From contig OX243816.1 in the NCBI GenBank assembly GCA_945859605.1, positions 40,599,325 through 40,663,324 on the forward strand: DNA of 64,000 bases, in the 5' to 3' direction. Made by a program: the position numbers and the translations under genes. The stretch's first letter is position 1, and each line of letters begins with the position of its first letter. Under the pieces are notes generated by a model. That model made no database searches and was not told where the DNA came from. It saw only the letters and a list, made by a program, of their open reading frames with translations. This DNA is from Lumbricus rubellus. Taxonomy: Eukaryota > Annelida > Clitellata > Crassiclitellata > Lumbricidae. Below are positions 44,888 through 55,210 of the stretch, piece by piece.

Positions 44888-47876
44888 TAATAATGCTCGA
44901 GTAGGCCTAAATGCTGTTTGTTTGTATGTGCACTTGTATAAATATAGCGCCACTTCAAGATTTCTACTACAGCGCGGACACTGAATCGGAGTTCCACGCC
45001 GACGAAGCGCTGAGCAATTGCAAGTGAAAGATTTTTCCAAGATCTCTACGCGACTTTGAAGTGGATTCGAACCTGCAACCCTTCGGTTGCAAGGCAACGA
45101 GCATGCCCATTACTCCACCGCGCCCCACTGTGCATTGTGCACCGGTGGCTCGTCAAAAGCGCGCAGGACAAAAGCGCGCCGACAAATGCACCATCACTGA
45201 CGTTTCTTGTCTTATTTTTATTGACCATGCGAGTCATTAAGCGGGTATCCGATCAATGCTAGAAAAATCATTAGGCATATCTGTAATAGACATAGATAGC
45301 CTATAAGTCTACGGCTGCGTTTGCAAAAATTCAGTACAATGTAATAACCTGCGGAAATGCATTACTTCTGTTTGTACGATCAGAATCATTAGTAGGCTGT
45401 CCTCTGGTAAAAGATCTAAACCAGCTTTTAGACCAATTAATTTCAAGTCAATATGTATTCTGCAACATTATCCCACAGAGATAGTAAATAATCAAGTGAT
45501 GCAAAAAATAAAAGGACGATCACATTGTTCCAAAATCAGAACAGAGGAGCTAAAGGGGCAAATGGAACCTTGAACCCAGCTTATAGTTTTAGAGCGCTTT
45601 GAGCCAGTTGTGACTAACATTAACTTCATTGTTAGTCGATTTGTAGTAGCTTCACTTGCATGCATCACCAACAAAGATGTGAATAGCCACAATTGCTCAC
45701 CAGAGTCAGAAACAATACGTGATATGCATAAAAAAACTCATAATTATCAGCCAAATGTGACTCCTTCCCTTTCCCAGGCAATGAGCCGGAACGGCGCCAT
45801 TGAAGTGATATCCGATAGCAGTAATCCGTTGATGATAATTAATTGGAAGGTGAAGCCCTTATACTGTGCCCTCTGTTCTCTTGGTCCACATTGTCTCTCT
45901 GGTCCCCTTATTCTTCTAGTCCTTCTGGGCTCTTGTTGCGACAGTAAAAACTGGTTCTGGTTATCTTGCCTTCCAGATCCTGGGTCCGTGGCTGGACCCA
46001 GGAGCTGGAATAGCATTCCAATTTCAATGCACACTGTACCGGTACCTATTAACAAACCATTGAAGTCCAAAGGCGTATCGTTTGCTCTCGATATGAAATG
46101 GAAGTGGGACTGAAGATATCAATTCTCTGCTCAAGTAGAATTTAGATTGATAATAAATAATTTTTGCGTAAATAGAAGCTGGATTAATGGCAATTATGAA
46201 CATCGGTAGACCGTAGACTGGCTATCTATCAACGCATCAAGCCCATGAATTTACCAGCCTGACGTATAGTTTAACATATTCACATGCATTATTCAGTTTA
46301 CTATCAGTTTTAATTTTAAAATTAGTCAAATTACTCGAGTCTTACAAAGGAGTGCTACGAGCCCTTTCTCTATGCTCGGAACATGAAAACGTACTGTAAA
46401 ACGAAGTAATTTAAGTAAATTGCCTAATAATAATATGTAGATATATTATTTTCTTAGCCAACTATCTTATACGTATATATAGGCCTACCATGACAACACT
46501 GCTGGTGTATGGCTGAGATAAATTCTGTCGAATTTCTTCCCATTCCTCGGACGTCTTATTGAACTGAATAAACTGAGACAGATTTGGCTTAGTCCATTCA
46601 GTCACCGGAAAAGGTGGAAACATTAACAGCAGCATTTCGTCCAAACCTGTAAGTGATTAAAATGTTTTGTCATGAAAAGTCGCTATTCAAACTTGCGTCT
46701 TCGAAATGAAATTTAATTTACGTATTGTATTGTATTGTATCTATAAATTTATAAAGCGCCTCTCACAGTGCACACCAATCAGAGACGCTCCCAATACGTT
46801 AGACCAAAAGAAAGAAAAATAGTCTTGAAACACCAAAAAGAGGCATTTGGCCCACCAGTTAATATGGAGGAACGCGTTGAAGGAGGAAGCTGGTTCCACA
46901 ATGCCGGGCCAATGAGAGCAAAGGCACGCATTTTAGCCAAGGCAGTCCTAACTCGCGGGACGAAGAGATCATGCCGATCAAAGGAGCGTAGCGGGCGAAG
47001 AGAAGTGGCCGAGGTCGGCAGATGGATGAGTAGGATACGTAGGCTAGGCCTAAGCTATTTTAAACAAGATTTGCTTCACTTAGCAAAACAGGGCAATGGT
47101 TCATGCTCTTATGTCACACTCGTTGCTTCGATTCAGCGACGGTTCAAAAACAATATCAATTTAATAATTTAATGTGTCATTACCGTGTCATACATGTATA
47201 AGTGCCCACGTCACTGCGCATGCATACATTGCGAAGAATGTTGCGACAGATTATTATTTACGTCTACAGCACACCTCTCCCCCCTAGGACTCCTACTTAA
47301 AAACCCCATGCGCAGTTCTTGAAAGCAACTGTATCATCGGTAATCAAAGTTAACGGAAATTGTGGAAAGGAAAACTAAAGACAACATCCAATCACAATCA
47401 GCAGACAGCAAGCATAGCAACTACAATAAATGTCTAATAATTTTAAGATCTTTACAGTAATTTGGCTGTCCAACTTGATACCACTTCTGACAATAATCAA
47501 TTGACTCACCATATTGTTTCGCAACAGATTTCCTTACTGTATTTTCATTGCATATTGTAATCTGTGGAAATCTGAGTTCCTGCGCTGGAACGATATCGGT
47601 CACTGTTTGAGCTGGATAACTCCAATAGAAAAGTATACGCTCTGATATCTGATATGTCGCTAATCCAAAGCTAAACAACAGCAGCGCCGCCCATATCGCC
47701 TTATTTAGACAATGGGTTGAATTATCTGCTAAGTTCCGGACTCCTATGATAGACACTTCACCGGCAAAATCTCTTATTTTCGCTCGAATAAGCTTATTAC
47801 TGTGGACCAATTCCTTTCCACATTCACCATTCTCCAACTCACCGTTGTGTACGTGTATGCGTCTTTTGGTCATCAT
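39983..47876 (-). CDS. ASIC/ENaC-like cation channel, gene E (complete, 7 exons, 475 aa)
   Basis: Exons: 47510-47876, 46489-46646, 43335-43419, 42721-42833, 42073-42171, 41212-41341 and 39983-40458. They have the same lengths as gene C, total 1428 nt and stay in frame at GT-AG junctions. Domain order is TM1, FPQITICNEN, extracellular domain, ten-cysteine thumb and TM2 with GLLLGATLL. Unlike the other copies, the first residue of exon 3 is Ser (AGC after the acceptor) where B, C, D and F have Cys; its expected partner in KEC is still present. The exon 7 acceptor is TTTTTAG instead of TTTGCAG but still works on paper. It is the closest relative of pseudogene D. Intron 2 holds an RTE-like fragment with a nested hAT-like element and a SINE. 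Confidence 0.87.
41433..41621. mobile_element. MITE in intron 5, copy in gene E
   Basis: Orthologous to 32489-32677, with the same imperfect ends and CGTCACAAATCGTCA body. Confidence 0.65.
42404..42581. mobile_element. hAT-like MITE, family 6, copy in gene E (178 bp)
   Basis: Same insertion as 33455-33633, with CAGGG/CCCTG ends and the same flanking octamers. It is in intron 4 of gene E. Confidence 0.82.
43112..43144. repeat. (TA)n microsatellite
   Basis: About 16 TA units in intron 3 of gene E; the D counterpart near 35277 is shorter. Confidence 0.95.
43523..44884 (+). mobile_element. RTE-like LINE-derived insertion with (GAT)n tail, interrupted by a hAT-like element
   Basis: A 10-bp duplication ATGTAATAAT flanks it (43513-43522 and 44885-44894). 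D has a single related copy of the site. Without the nested element it is about 570 bp. Plus-strand frames on each side of the nested element read on from one to the other (…GTNKVPVP, then VLSPDKRRKVCQ…). The tail is a (GAT)n run. The last codons, ending WHRTPTGIEPKVIDDG, resemble LINE C-termini. It is private to E, in intron 2. Confidence 0.72.
43595..44378. mobile_element. hAT-like element, family 4, nested copy (784 bp)
   Basis: It starts CATGGGCGCCCGCA and ends TGCGGGCGCCCATG (perfect 14 bp), with a perfect 8-bp duplication CCTGTGCC (43587-43594, 44379-44386). It shares its ends with 13713-14075. It contains an (ATTC)n run at 44045-44093. Confidence 0.9.
44807..44886. repeat. (GAT)n microsatellite
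   Basis: About 26 GAT units forming the 3' tail of the LINE-derived insertion. The poly-M, poly-H and poly-I frames across it are artefacts. Confidence 0.95.
44913..45127 (-). mobile_element. tRNA-derived SINE, copy 2 (in gene E intron 2)
   Basis: Orthologous to copy 1 at 35703-35924. The B-box GGTTCGAATCC is on the minus strand (45063-45073). The tail is CAAACAAACAG-like. Confidence 0.83.
45144..45186. other. 43-bp insertion flanked by TGCACC, private to E
   Basis: TGCACC occurs on both sides (45138-45143, 45187-45192). D has it only once. The insert has two AAAAGCGCGC units and looks like a transposon end or excision remnant. Confidence 0.6.
45770..46480. other. D/E-specific insertion in intron 2, copy in gene E
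   Basis: Nearly identical to 36525-37240, including the same minus frame (45747-46070) and plus frame. See the D copy for the possible origin. Confidence 0.45.
46726..47030 (-). mobile_element. L2/CR1-like LINE 3' fragment, copy in gene E intron 1
   Basis: Same insertion as 37489-37790, with one more ATTGT unit in the tail. Confidence 0.8.
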
Positions 47877-50089
47877 GAAGAAAACTTTAATTTCGCCTAA
47901 CTAAAAATTAATGTTTACAATAAGGACTAAACGTTCGCGTTTTCAAACCCAGTAAGTAGGTCTGCTACTCACTGGCCTACAATGACCTACTATTCACCAA
48001 CCTACTAGACCTACTCGCCGACCAAAGTGATGAAAATGGCGGACAGTTCTTGTCCTGTTGAAAACTAGAACTTTTCATGGTCAGTGCACATAATTTAGAA
48101 CTTATTAACCCACAAAATCATTAAAGGGCGATGTTTTATAACCTGTTGCGCAGAGAAATTGACATTCCTGTATGACGGATGGCAATGTTATTTGTTGGCC
48201 TACCGGTACTGATATTTCTGTCATCATGAATAGTAAACCTACATGTAAGACGTATTGGCGCGAAGATCCTTGTGCATATAATGCCAGCCAGCATCCATGT
48301 TAAATAGCCTGCATCAGTGTAACGTGCTTTCTACGCCTATGTCAACTGAACACTAATGCTTTGTGAGTCGATGGCAAATGATTAGGCGACACACATTTGT
48401 CTAAGACAGTTTTCCGGTAATAGTATTTATATTGCAGTCTGCATGCGAGCGTTCCATATAAGTATTTTTCACGCTACAGCATGACATTGTGTGTCGTGCA
48501 TGCAAAGTTGGTTAATGAAACACGGAAGCACACTTTCATTACCGTGATTTATAAAGAAAAGTAATTATGAACAACAAACACAAATAGGTCCTACTCTGAT
48601 GATTTAAATTTTATTCTTAATTTTAATGTTACTTTCTGTCGCTTTATTTTTTTGTGAGACCTGTAGCCTAATTGTCGCAAGAATCGGGTCTCGGACATTA
48701 GGCTACTCCCCCGATAGTGATGATAGAGGGAGGGAGAGAGGTAGTGGGAATGGAGGGAGGAGATAGCAACGTAGGACTCTCTGGGGCGGTTAAAGAGACC
48801 TTCGGACGACAATTTTTTCATCATCCGAGATTTTCTTCTACATCCGTGCTGCAGAAACTATATATTTGTCACCATTATTCAATAATATTCCAATTTTAAT
48901 GCAGCTTTGTCGAAGAAACTGTTCGGACAATAATTATAGGCCGACCCGTGCCGATGATTCATGTGTCTCTTGAGAAACTAACCTGCATCGAATTTGAATT
49001 CGAGGTGAAAGAAGTTTCATTCATGCTATAAGCTTACCCTGTCGAATACACCGCCGAACCTCCAATTCTATAGATGCTTAATTTCAACTTGTTCTTCGTA
49101 AGACCATTAAACGAGCCGTCAAACTGTAGGCAACTTAATTATGACTTCAATTAAAGTCGAAGGCTATTTCCCACGGAAGCATTGTAGTAAGCCTAGGCCT
49201 ACAGAAACTGTCATTTGCATAATGCACAAACATAAGCATATAAATTTTGCCATTTTGTTCCTTTAGTGACTTTGGTCAATCCATCCAGAAATTGCTGTGA
49301 GAAATTAACTGTGCTCCAAAATTGGTGTTTAACCAGGAATTATGTTATTAAAAATATGCAAGGCATTTTATTAAGTTTGTATGGTTCATAAAACCTGTTG
49401 TAAACTTGCTCGGTAAGTCGATAACTGGCAAAATGAAATTCCTACTATCAGAAATATACACAAACACAGGAATTGTGGAAATTCACTAAATCTGGTCATT
49501 GCAGGTGGTTGAAAACATTTGAATGGCTATAAAGATCAGTTTCTAAAGTGCATCATGTCTTAAAGTTAACTAAATCGAAACACCTCGGCTTGGTATATAT
49601 TTGTTTGTTTGTTTGTTTGTATGTGCACTTGTTATAGCGCCCCTTCAAGCTCTCTCTACTCAGAGGCGCTCCCGATGCAGAGCGGACACTGCATCGGAGT
49701 TTCACGCCGAAGCGCTGAGCAATTGTAAGTGAAGGACTTGCCCAAGGTCCTTACGCGGCAAGGTGGATTCGAACCTCGGACCTTCCGGCTCCAAGGCAAC
49801 GACGCCACCACTAGACCACCGCGTCCCACAAACTATATTGTAAACTATAAGTAAATTTTCTAAATTTTATTAACCTCACATAAATTCTATGCGCTATCAC
49901 AAAGTGCAGTTTCAAACGAAATCCAAAGTACCAAGTCCTATCGTCAGTTTAGACGTCAGGTTAGAGTACGAGTGACGGTAAACAAATCGGAATATACAGC
50001 AGGGTGCTATTAAAGCTGGGAGGAGAATGTGTTGCAGATGCCGCTTTTTTTAACCCTAGATCACCAATCGATGTTTTTCAACCCGTGGA
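47877..50089. other. Intergenic region: 5' flank of gene E, 3' flank of gene F
   Basis: 47877-48600 is a diverged copy of the 5' flank of C and D. 48600-49590 shows no recognisable gene or repeat end. A SINE copy lies at 49600-49828. The rest is AT-rich. Confidence 0.6.
49600..49828 (-). mobile_element. tRNA-derived SINE, copy 3 (best preserved)
   Basis: The minus-strand head TGGGACGCGGTGGTCTAGTG is tRNA-like with an A-box, and the B-box GGTTCGAATCC is exact (49765-49775). A ~60-bp 3' module (…GGGAGCGCCTCTGAG…GGGGCGCTATAAC) resembles the L2-like LINE 3' end at 19050-19115. The tail is (ACAA)n. It lies between E and F, outside any gene. Confidence 0.85.
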
Positions 50090-51229
50090 TCAGAATGCAT
50101 CAGCCGGAATTATAACCTTATCAGGACCAGACTGCAGCTTCTTGGGGCGAATGCCGCCACTGCCAGTAAGCAGACTTATTCCAAATTCAATCACCTCAAA
50201 GATAGTCAGCAGCGTTGCTCCAAGTAGAAGGCCAAGAGCGCCTCCGATATCGCTCAACAGAGCCATGAATGAGTAAGCTTGAACTACCGTTATCTCCTTA
50301 TACTCCATGGTCGAGAAGAAAATCTCCAGGTTTACGTATTCTCGTGCCACATAGCCTTTGGACACGTTGCGATGTGCGACAATCATGTCGATAAAATCGG
50401 CGAAGAAATCCGAGACGGCTCCTTGTGATATGATGTAGTTGTAGTTGTTTGAGTGACACTGTGACGGACATTGACACTTTCTCAAACCTACTTCATCACT
50501 CACGTATTCAGTTAGAACTTTCGTAGCGCAGGTGTACGCCTGCAGGTAATCGCAAACTGGAGTCTCCTCTGCAAATTTACCAGAACGCAACTTCTACAAC
50601 CTACACGTGCAATATGGAAAACATATTCAAACGCAATTATATTATGCAAATGCTAATCCAATATTCAAATGCAACACTATCGCTGAGTGATAGGCCCTAT
50701 TTCAATATGTACAGCAAATAAAAATTGCCATTAAAAGACCATGGTATCTAAAAGATAACTTTGTCTTTAAAAGTTCAATAGCCTAGCATAAAAATCTATA
50801 ATAATAAAGAAGAAACTATGTGTGTGTGTGTGTGTGTGTGTCTGTCTGTTTGACCGGAATGCATTTCCACAGTTTTTGAGCTTTTCACCCCAAACCTTCA
50901 CTACTGTGTCCGTCTGGGCATGAGACGCAAAGTTGGGGGGTTTGCGAATCTCCCCCACCATGGGGGCCAAAATGGGGCGCGAAACCCCCCTAATTTTTTT
51001 CAATAACATTCAGGTATTGATCTTAAACTTTGCACCTAGACAGAGAGCCATCGAAACCACCCAGTGGAGTGGTTGGCGAATCTCCCCCACCATTGGGGTC
51101 ACGGTGGGGGGAGGCGAAAACGGCAGTTTATTACACACCTTTTTAAACACTTGCGTTGTTATTTATATACATTGGCCACAGCAGCTGAAACTCCAATCTG
51201 CTTTGCTGTCAAGTCAAACCATCCCTCCC

Positions 51230-52505
51230 TACATAAATCCCCCTCCCCTATCCCTCCCCCTACCCATCTCCCCTACCTCTCTCTCTCCTCTCTTTCCCCT
51301 CCAAATTCTCCTCCCCCTACCCATCTCCCCTACCTCTCTCTCCCCTCTCTTTCCCCTCCCCCTCTCCCTCCTCCCCGTTTCCGTCACACCTCCTCTCCCC
51401 CTTCCTCCGTTACCTCTTCCTCCACCCTCTCCACCTTCTCCTCCCGCCCCCAGTCCCATTCCCCTCCCCTCACTCCCTCCCTCTGCCTCCCTGCATCCCC
51501 TCCTCTCCCCTCTCCCCTCCTCTCTCTCTCCCCTCCCCCTCTCGCTCTCCCTCCCCTCCCTGTTTCCGTCCCGCCCTCCCTCCCTCTGCCTCCCTGCCTT
51601 CTCCATCCCTCCCCTCCGGTCCCTCCCCTCCCTCTTCGTCCCGCTCCCTCTTCCTTCTTTGCTCCCTCACACCGTTCCTTCCCCACAGACCTCCCCTCTC
51701 TCTCCCCGCTTCCTCCCCCTACCCCTCCTCCTCACCGTTTCCGTCCCCTCCTCTCCCCCTTCCCCTTTCACCTCTTCCTCCACCCTCTACCTCTTCTCTT
51801 CCCGCCCCCAGTCCCATTCCCGTCCACTCCCTCCCTCCCTCTGCCTCCCTGCATCCCCTCCTTTCCCCTCTCCCCCTCCCCTTTCTCTCCCCTCTCCCTC
51901 TCGCTTTCCCTCCCCTCCCTGTTTCCGTCCCGCCCTCCCTCTCTCTGCCTCCCTGCCTTCTCCGTCCCTCCCCTCCGGTCCCTCCCCTCCCTTTGTGTCC
52001 CTCTCCTTCTTCTCCTCCCGCCTCCAGTCCCATTCCCCTCCCCTTCGGTCCCTCCCCTCCCTCTTCGTCCCGCTCCCTCTTCCTTCTTTCCTCCCTCACA
52101 CCGTTCCTTCCCCACAGACCTCCCCTCTCCTCTCTCTCACCTCTCCCTCCCCCTACCCCTCACCGTTTCTGTCCCACCTCCTTTCCCCCTTCCCCTTTGA
52201 CCTCTTCCTCCACCCTCTCCTCCTTCTCCTCCCACCCCCAGTCCCATTCCTTCTCCTTCCCTCTGCCTCCCCTCCCCTTCTCTCTCTGCTTTCCCCCTCT
52301 CCCTCCCCCTTCCCGTTTCAGTCCCACCTCCTCTCCCCTACCCCCTTGACCTCTTCCTCAACCCTCTCCTCCTTCTCCTCCCGCCCCAGTCCCATTTCCT
52401 CCCCTCCCTCCCTCTGCCTCCCTGCATCCCTTCCCCTCTCCCCTCCCCTCTCTCTCTCACATTCCCCTCCCCTCTCCCTCCACCTCCCCATTTCCGTCCC
52501 ATCCT
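51230..52505. repeat. ~1.3-kb CT-rich (polypyrimidine) tract
   Basis: The plus strand is almost only C and T in CCCTCCCTCTC-like units, with higher-order repeats of several hundred bases (TCCGTCCCTCCCCTCCGGTC blocks recur near 51601 and 51960). Long Pro/Ser/Leu-rich frames on the plus strand and Gly/Arg/Glu-rich frames on the minus strand result from the composition. Confidence 0.95.
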
Positions 52506-53005
52506 GAGGGAGGGAGGAAGGGAGGGAGGGAGGGAGGGAGGAATGGAGGGAGGGAGGAATGGAGGGAGGAAGGGAGGGAGGGAACGGGGCGAATCCTAAA
52601 ATGTGGCTTTGGGAGCGAGGTTGGGTGGCGATGTGGAGCGTGAGGGGTAGGGTGGGGGCGGGTGAACTGGGCGGGTGGACAGGGTGGGAGTTTGGGGTGA
52701 AGGTTGAAGGTGTGGTGAAGGTCGGGTGTGGCGGGTGGTGTATAGGGTGGGGTGGAGCTTTGGGGGTGGAGGTGGGGAGGAGGTGGAGTGTGTGGTGTGG
52801 TTGGGCTGATGCCGGGTTGAGGTGTGGGACTTGAGGTGGGGTGGAGGTGGGGGTGGAAGGGTAGGGTGGAGGTGGGTGGACGGGGTGGAGGTGGGGGTGT
52901 GGTGGTGTGGGATGTGGTGGCTGGAGGGATGGGGGGTGTACGGGGTGGGGGTGGGGGTGGAGATGGGGGTGTCGTGTGGTTGGGTTGTGGCCGGAGCGGG
53001 TCGTA
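52506..53005. repeat. G-rich (GGGA)n and GGTGGGG tract
   Basis: At 52506 the plus strand switches abruptly from CT-rich to GA-rich (GGGAGGGAGGAA), then to GGGGTGGAGGTGGG-like sequence with many runs of G. G-quadruplex formation is plausible. Confidence 0.9.
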
Positions 53006-53860
53006 TCCTTATAAATTTCCCGGGCAACGCCGGGTACCCCTTCTAGTTATAAATAAAATGGAGCAAATTTTGATTATTGACCATAATGTTAGGTGTTTCC
53101 TTATAAAGATGACATCTGAATGTATTACCTGTCATATACCATAACTTGCATTGACACCTTGCAATGATATACGAAGCTTCACATTCTGCTAAACACGCCG
53201 ACAAGGAATATCCCGGAGTATCCAAACATTTGCCATAAGGCGGAGGAACTTTGTTCAACTAGAAGTATACACGTACATGAGATCTCTTACTTGAAGAACA
53301 AACACATAATGCGTCCAAATCAAGTGTTTGTTGCCGGTTTCAACAAAATGTGTAATTTTACACTAGCGTTGCTTGCAAGAAGGTCCAGGGTCTGGCGATA
53401 GTTGAGAAGGTGTTTTTAGCCCTTGGTTGAGCCCTTGCATTTTGTGGCATGAATTCGATTAAATTCATCAAAAAATTAATAGTGAGTGACATTGACAGTC
53501 CTATGATTCATGTGATCGCATCTTCATGCATCTGCCTTATTAGACAATTATTGCATAGTTAAGTATGTTTGATCTTTGCAAACTACTTGCATTTTAGACA
53601 CTCAGTCCGTAACTATTCGCCTTATGCAATGTCTATTTTTTTAATATACCGGTACACTAGTTTGAGCTAAAGAAACAGCCATCCATAGAAAAAAATAGCA
53701 GAGGAAGAACGGAGACGATGGACGATGAACATGATGGTAAGATTTAACACTTACTGTAGCTGGATATTTGTTTTCTTAAATTTGACCATGACATCGCTAA
53801 AATTTACATGTATGTTGGTGCAATTTCGTTCAGAAATCGCCACTTCCAGAACTGAGGGTT

Positions 53861-53943
53861 CTCAAAAGTGCGGACACCTCAAAACTGCGGCCCCCTCAAA
53901 ACTGCGGACACCTCAAAACTGCGGGCTCCCTAAAAACTGCGGC
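53861..53943. repeat. 17-18-bp minisatellite, about 5 copies
   Basis: The unit is CTCAAAACTGCGGACAC with variants, in intron 5 of gene F. Confidence 0.85.
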
Positions 53944-54991
53944 TCGAGTGCTGCAGCATTCTTAGCACCTACTGTAACTTAGTGTTTTTATTATACGCAT
54001 CGTCTCTGAACTGTGTTCGTTTTCTCAGTAAAACACAATTAAAATTTGTCAGCTTCATAATTTTATATTGTTACTTGCTCAATAAACAGACTATTTTTAT
54101 ATGTTATTCGTATGCTGAATTACACGAGAACTGCATGTGCATTGTGCAAGTGTGCATAGTCCTAATGAAAGGCTAATCGATTAGTCCTACGTAGCCTACT
54201 TTTTCTTGAGAAATAGCCACAGCCAACGTAACACCAGGTGAGGTTCTGAAGGCTGATTCTTTCATCAACGGAATTTCGTGAGGATCATGTATCAGAACCT
54301 TTAGAAGAAAAACAGTTTTCTCTAGATTTTAAACAGCTAATAGCCAAACAACTAGCATATAAAACAGACAAGACCAGTGAAAAAAATAAATATATAGAGA
54401 GATAAATATAAATAGGCCTATATATAGCCCTGTTATAAACAGGCACTTGGTCGAAACGGGTAGGCTAGTTCATGATCTATAGTACAACAATAAATTTTAA
54501 AACTCTGACGCATGGTAGCCTATAGGCCTAAGTGCAGGAAATCGTCTAGAGTCGGAAAACTACGCTGACAGAGTCATGGCAAATTTGCAATGCCCTTAGT
54601 GTCCTTGCAGTGTGGACCGTTTTCTTATTAACGTTTCTATAGAAATTATGATCATAATGGGTGATGACAAAAAAAGAGGCCATGATGACGTATATATATA
54701 GGCCTACTCCATCTTACCCTGAATCCAGCAGCGGGTGAATTCGGTATGAGATATTCATGTTGGTCGACATACAGTGTGATCTCTGCACCATAGTTTGTTC
54801 CAGGACGTCTCGTTGTAAGATTGAGTCGAGCTTTAAAACATACATCAGCACGATAATTTTAGCCTCCCATCAGCTGATTATATACGATTGGATGAGTCCA
54901 TCTCTAGGTTATTTATAGAAAATTATATGTTTTTGCATACGAATAATTTTGACTGCATATTTCAGTGAATCTCACGCGAATAGCCAATACT

Positions 54992-55210
54992 AATAGTCGG
55001 TCTGGAATCCCCGAATGTCTTGGTACTGTGTTTATTCACATCCCCCTCCCCCTGCGGGTCTCGGCGCTACGCGCCTCACGAGCGTCCTTCGGACGCTCAA
55101 TTGTCTCCCCCCAGAAACCTGAATTCCCCCCCAGCGGTCGGGGACTAGATTAAACACTGGCCAATAGTCGGTCTGGAATCCCCGAATGTCTTGGTACTGT
55201 GTTTATTCAC
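54992..55210. repeat. 48-bp direct repeats flanking a hairpin-rich 123-bp insert
   Basis: 54992-55039 and 55163-55210 are the same sequence (beginning AATAGTCGGTCTGGAATCCC). The insert holds GGCGC-TAC-GCGCC (55063-55075) and GAGCGTCC-TTC-GGACGCTC (55080-55098), both perfect stems with 3-nt loops. D and E have only a TTCATTTACGCTCCGACAC counterpart. It is in intron 3 of gene F. Confidence 0.8.

Larger units (their letters stand above)
50790..53049 (-). mobile_element. Candidate repeat element in intron 6 of F, with strongly strand-biased interior
   Basis: The right end reads, on the minus strand, ACTAGAAGGGGTACCCGGCG then TTGCCCGGG, the same signature as at 5692. The left end at 50790-50845 is AAAATCTATAATAATAAAG followed by (GT)n. 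Between them are two similar blocks with TTTGCGAATCTCCCCCACC / TTGGCGAATCTCCCCCACC, then a pyrimidine-rich and a G-rich tract. I cannot name the family, and the two ends may belong to different insertions. Confidence 0.5.

Noticed and set aside
44537..44890. 117-codon plus frame ending in poly-Met
   Set aside because: It covers a LINE tail and the (GAT)n run, not a gene.
50933..52507. 524-codon Pro/Ser/Leu-rich open frame and overlapping long frames on both strands
   Set aside because: Composition artefact of the CT-rich tract; no domain, and it lies inside an intron of gene F.
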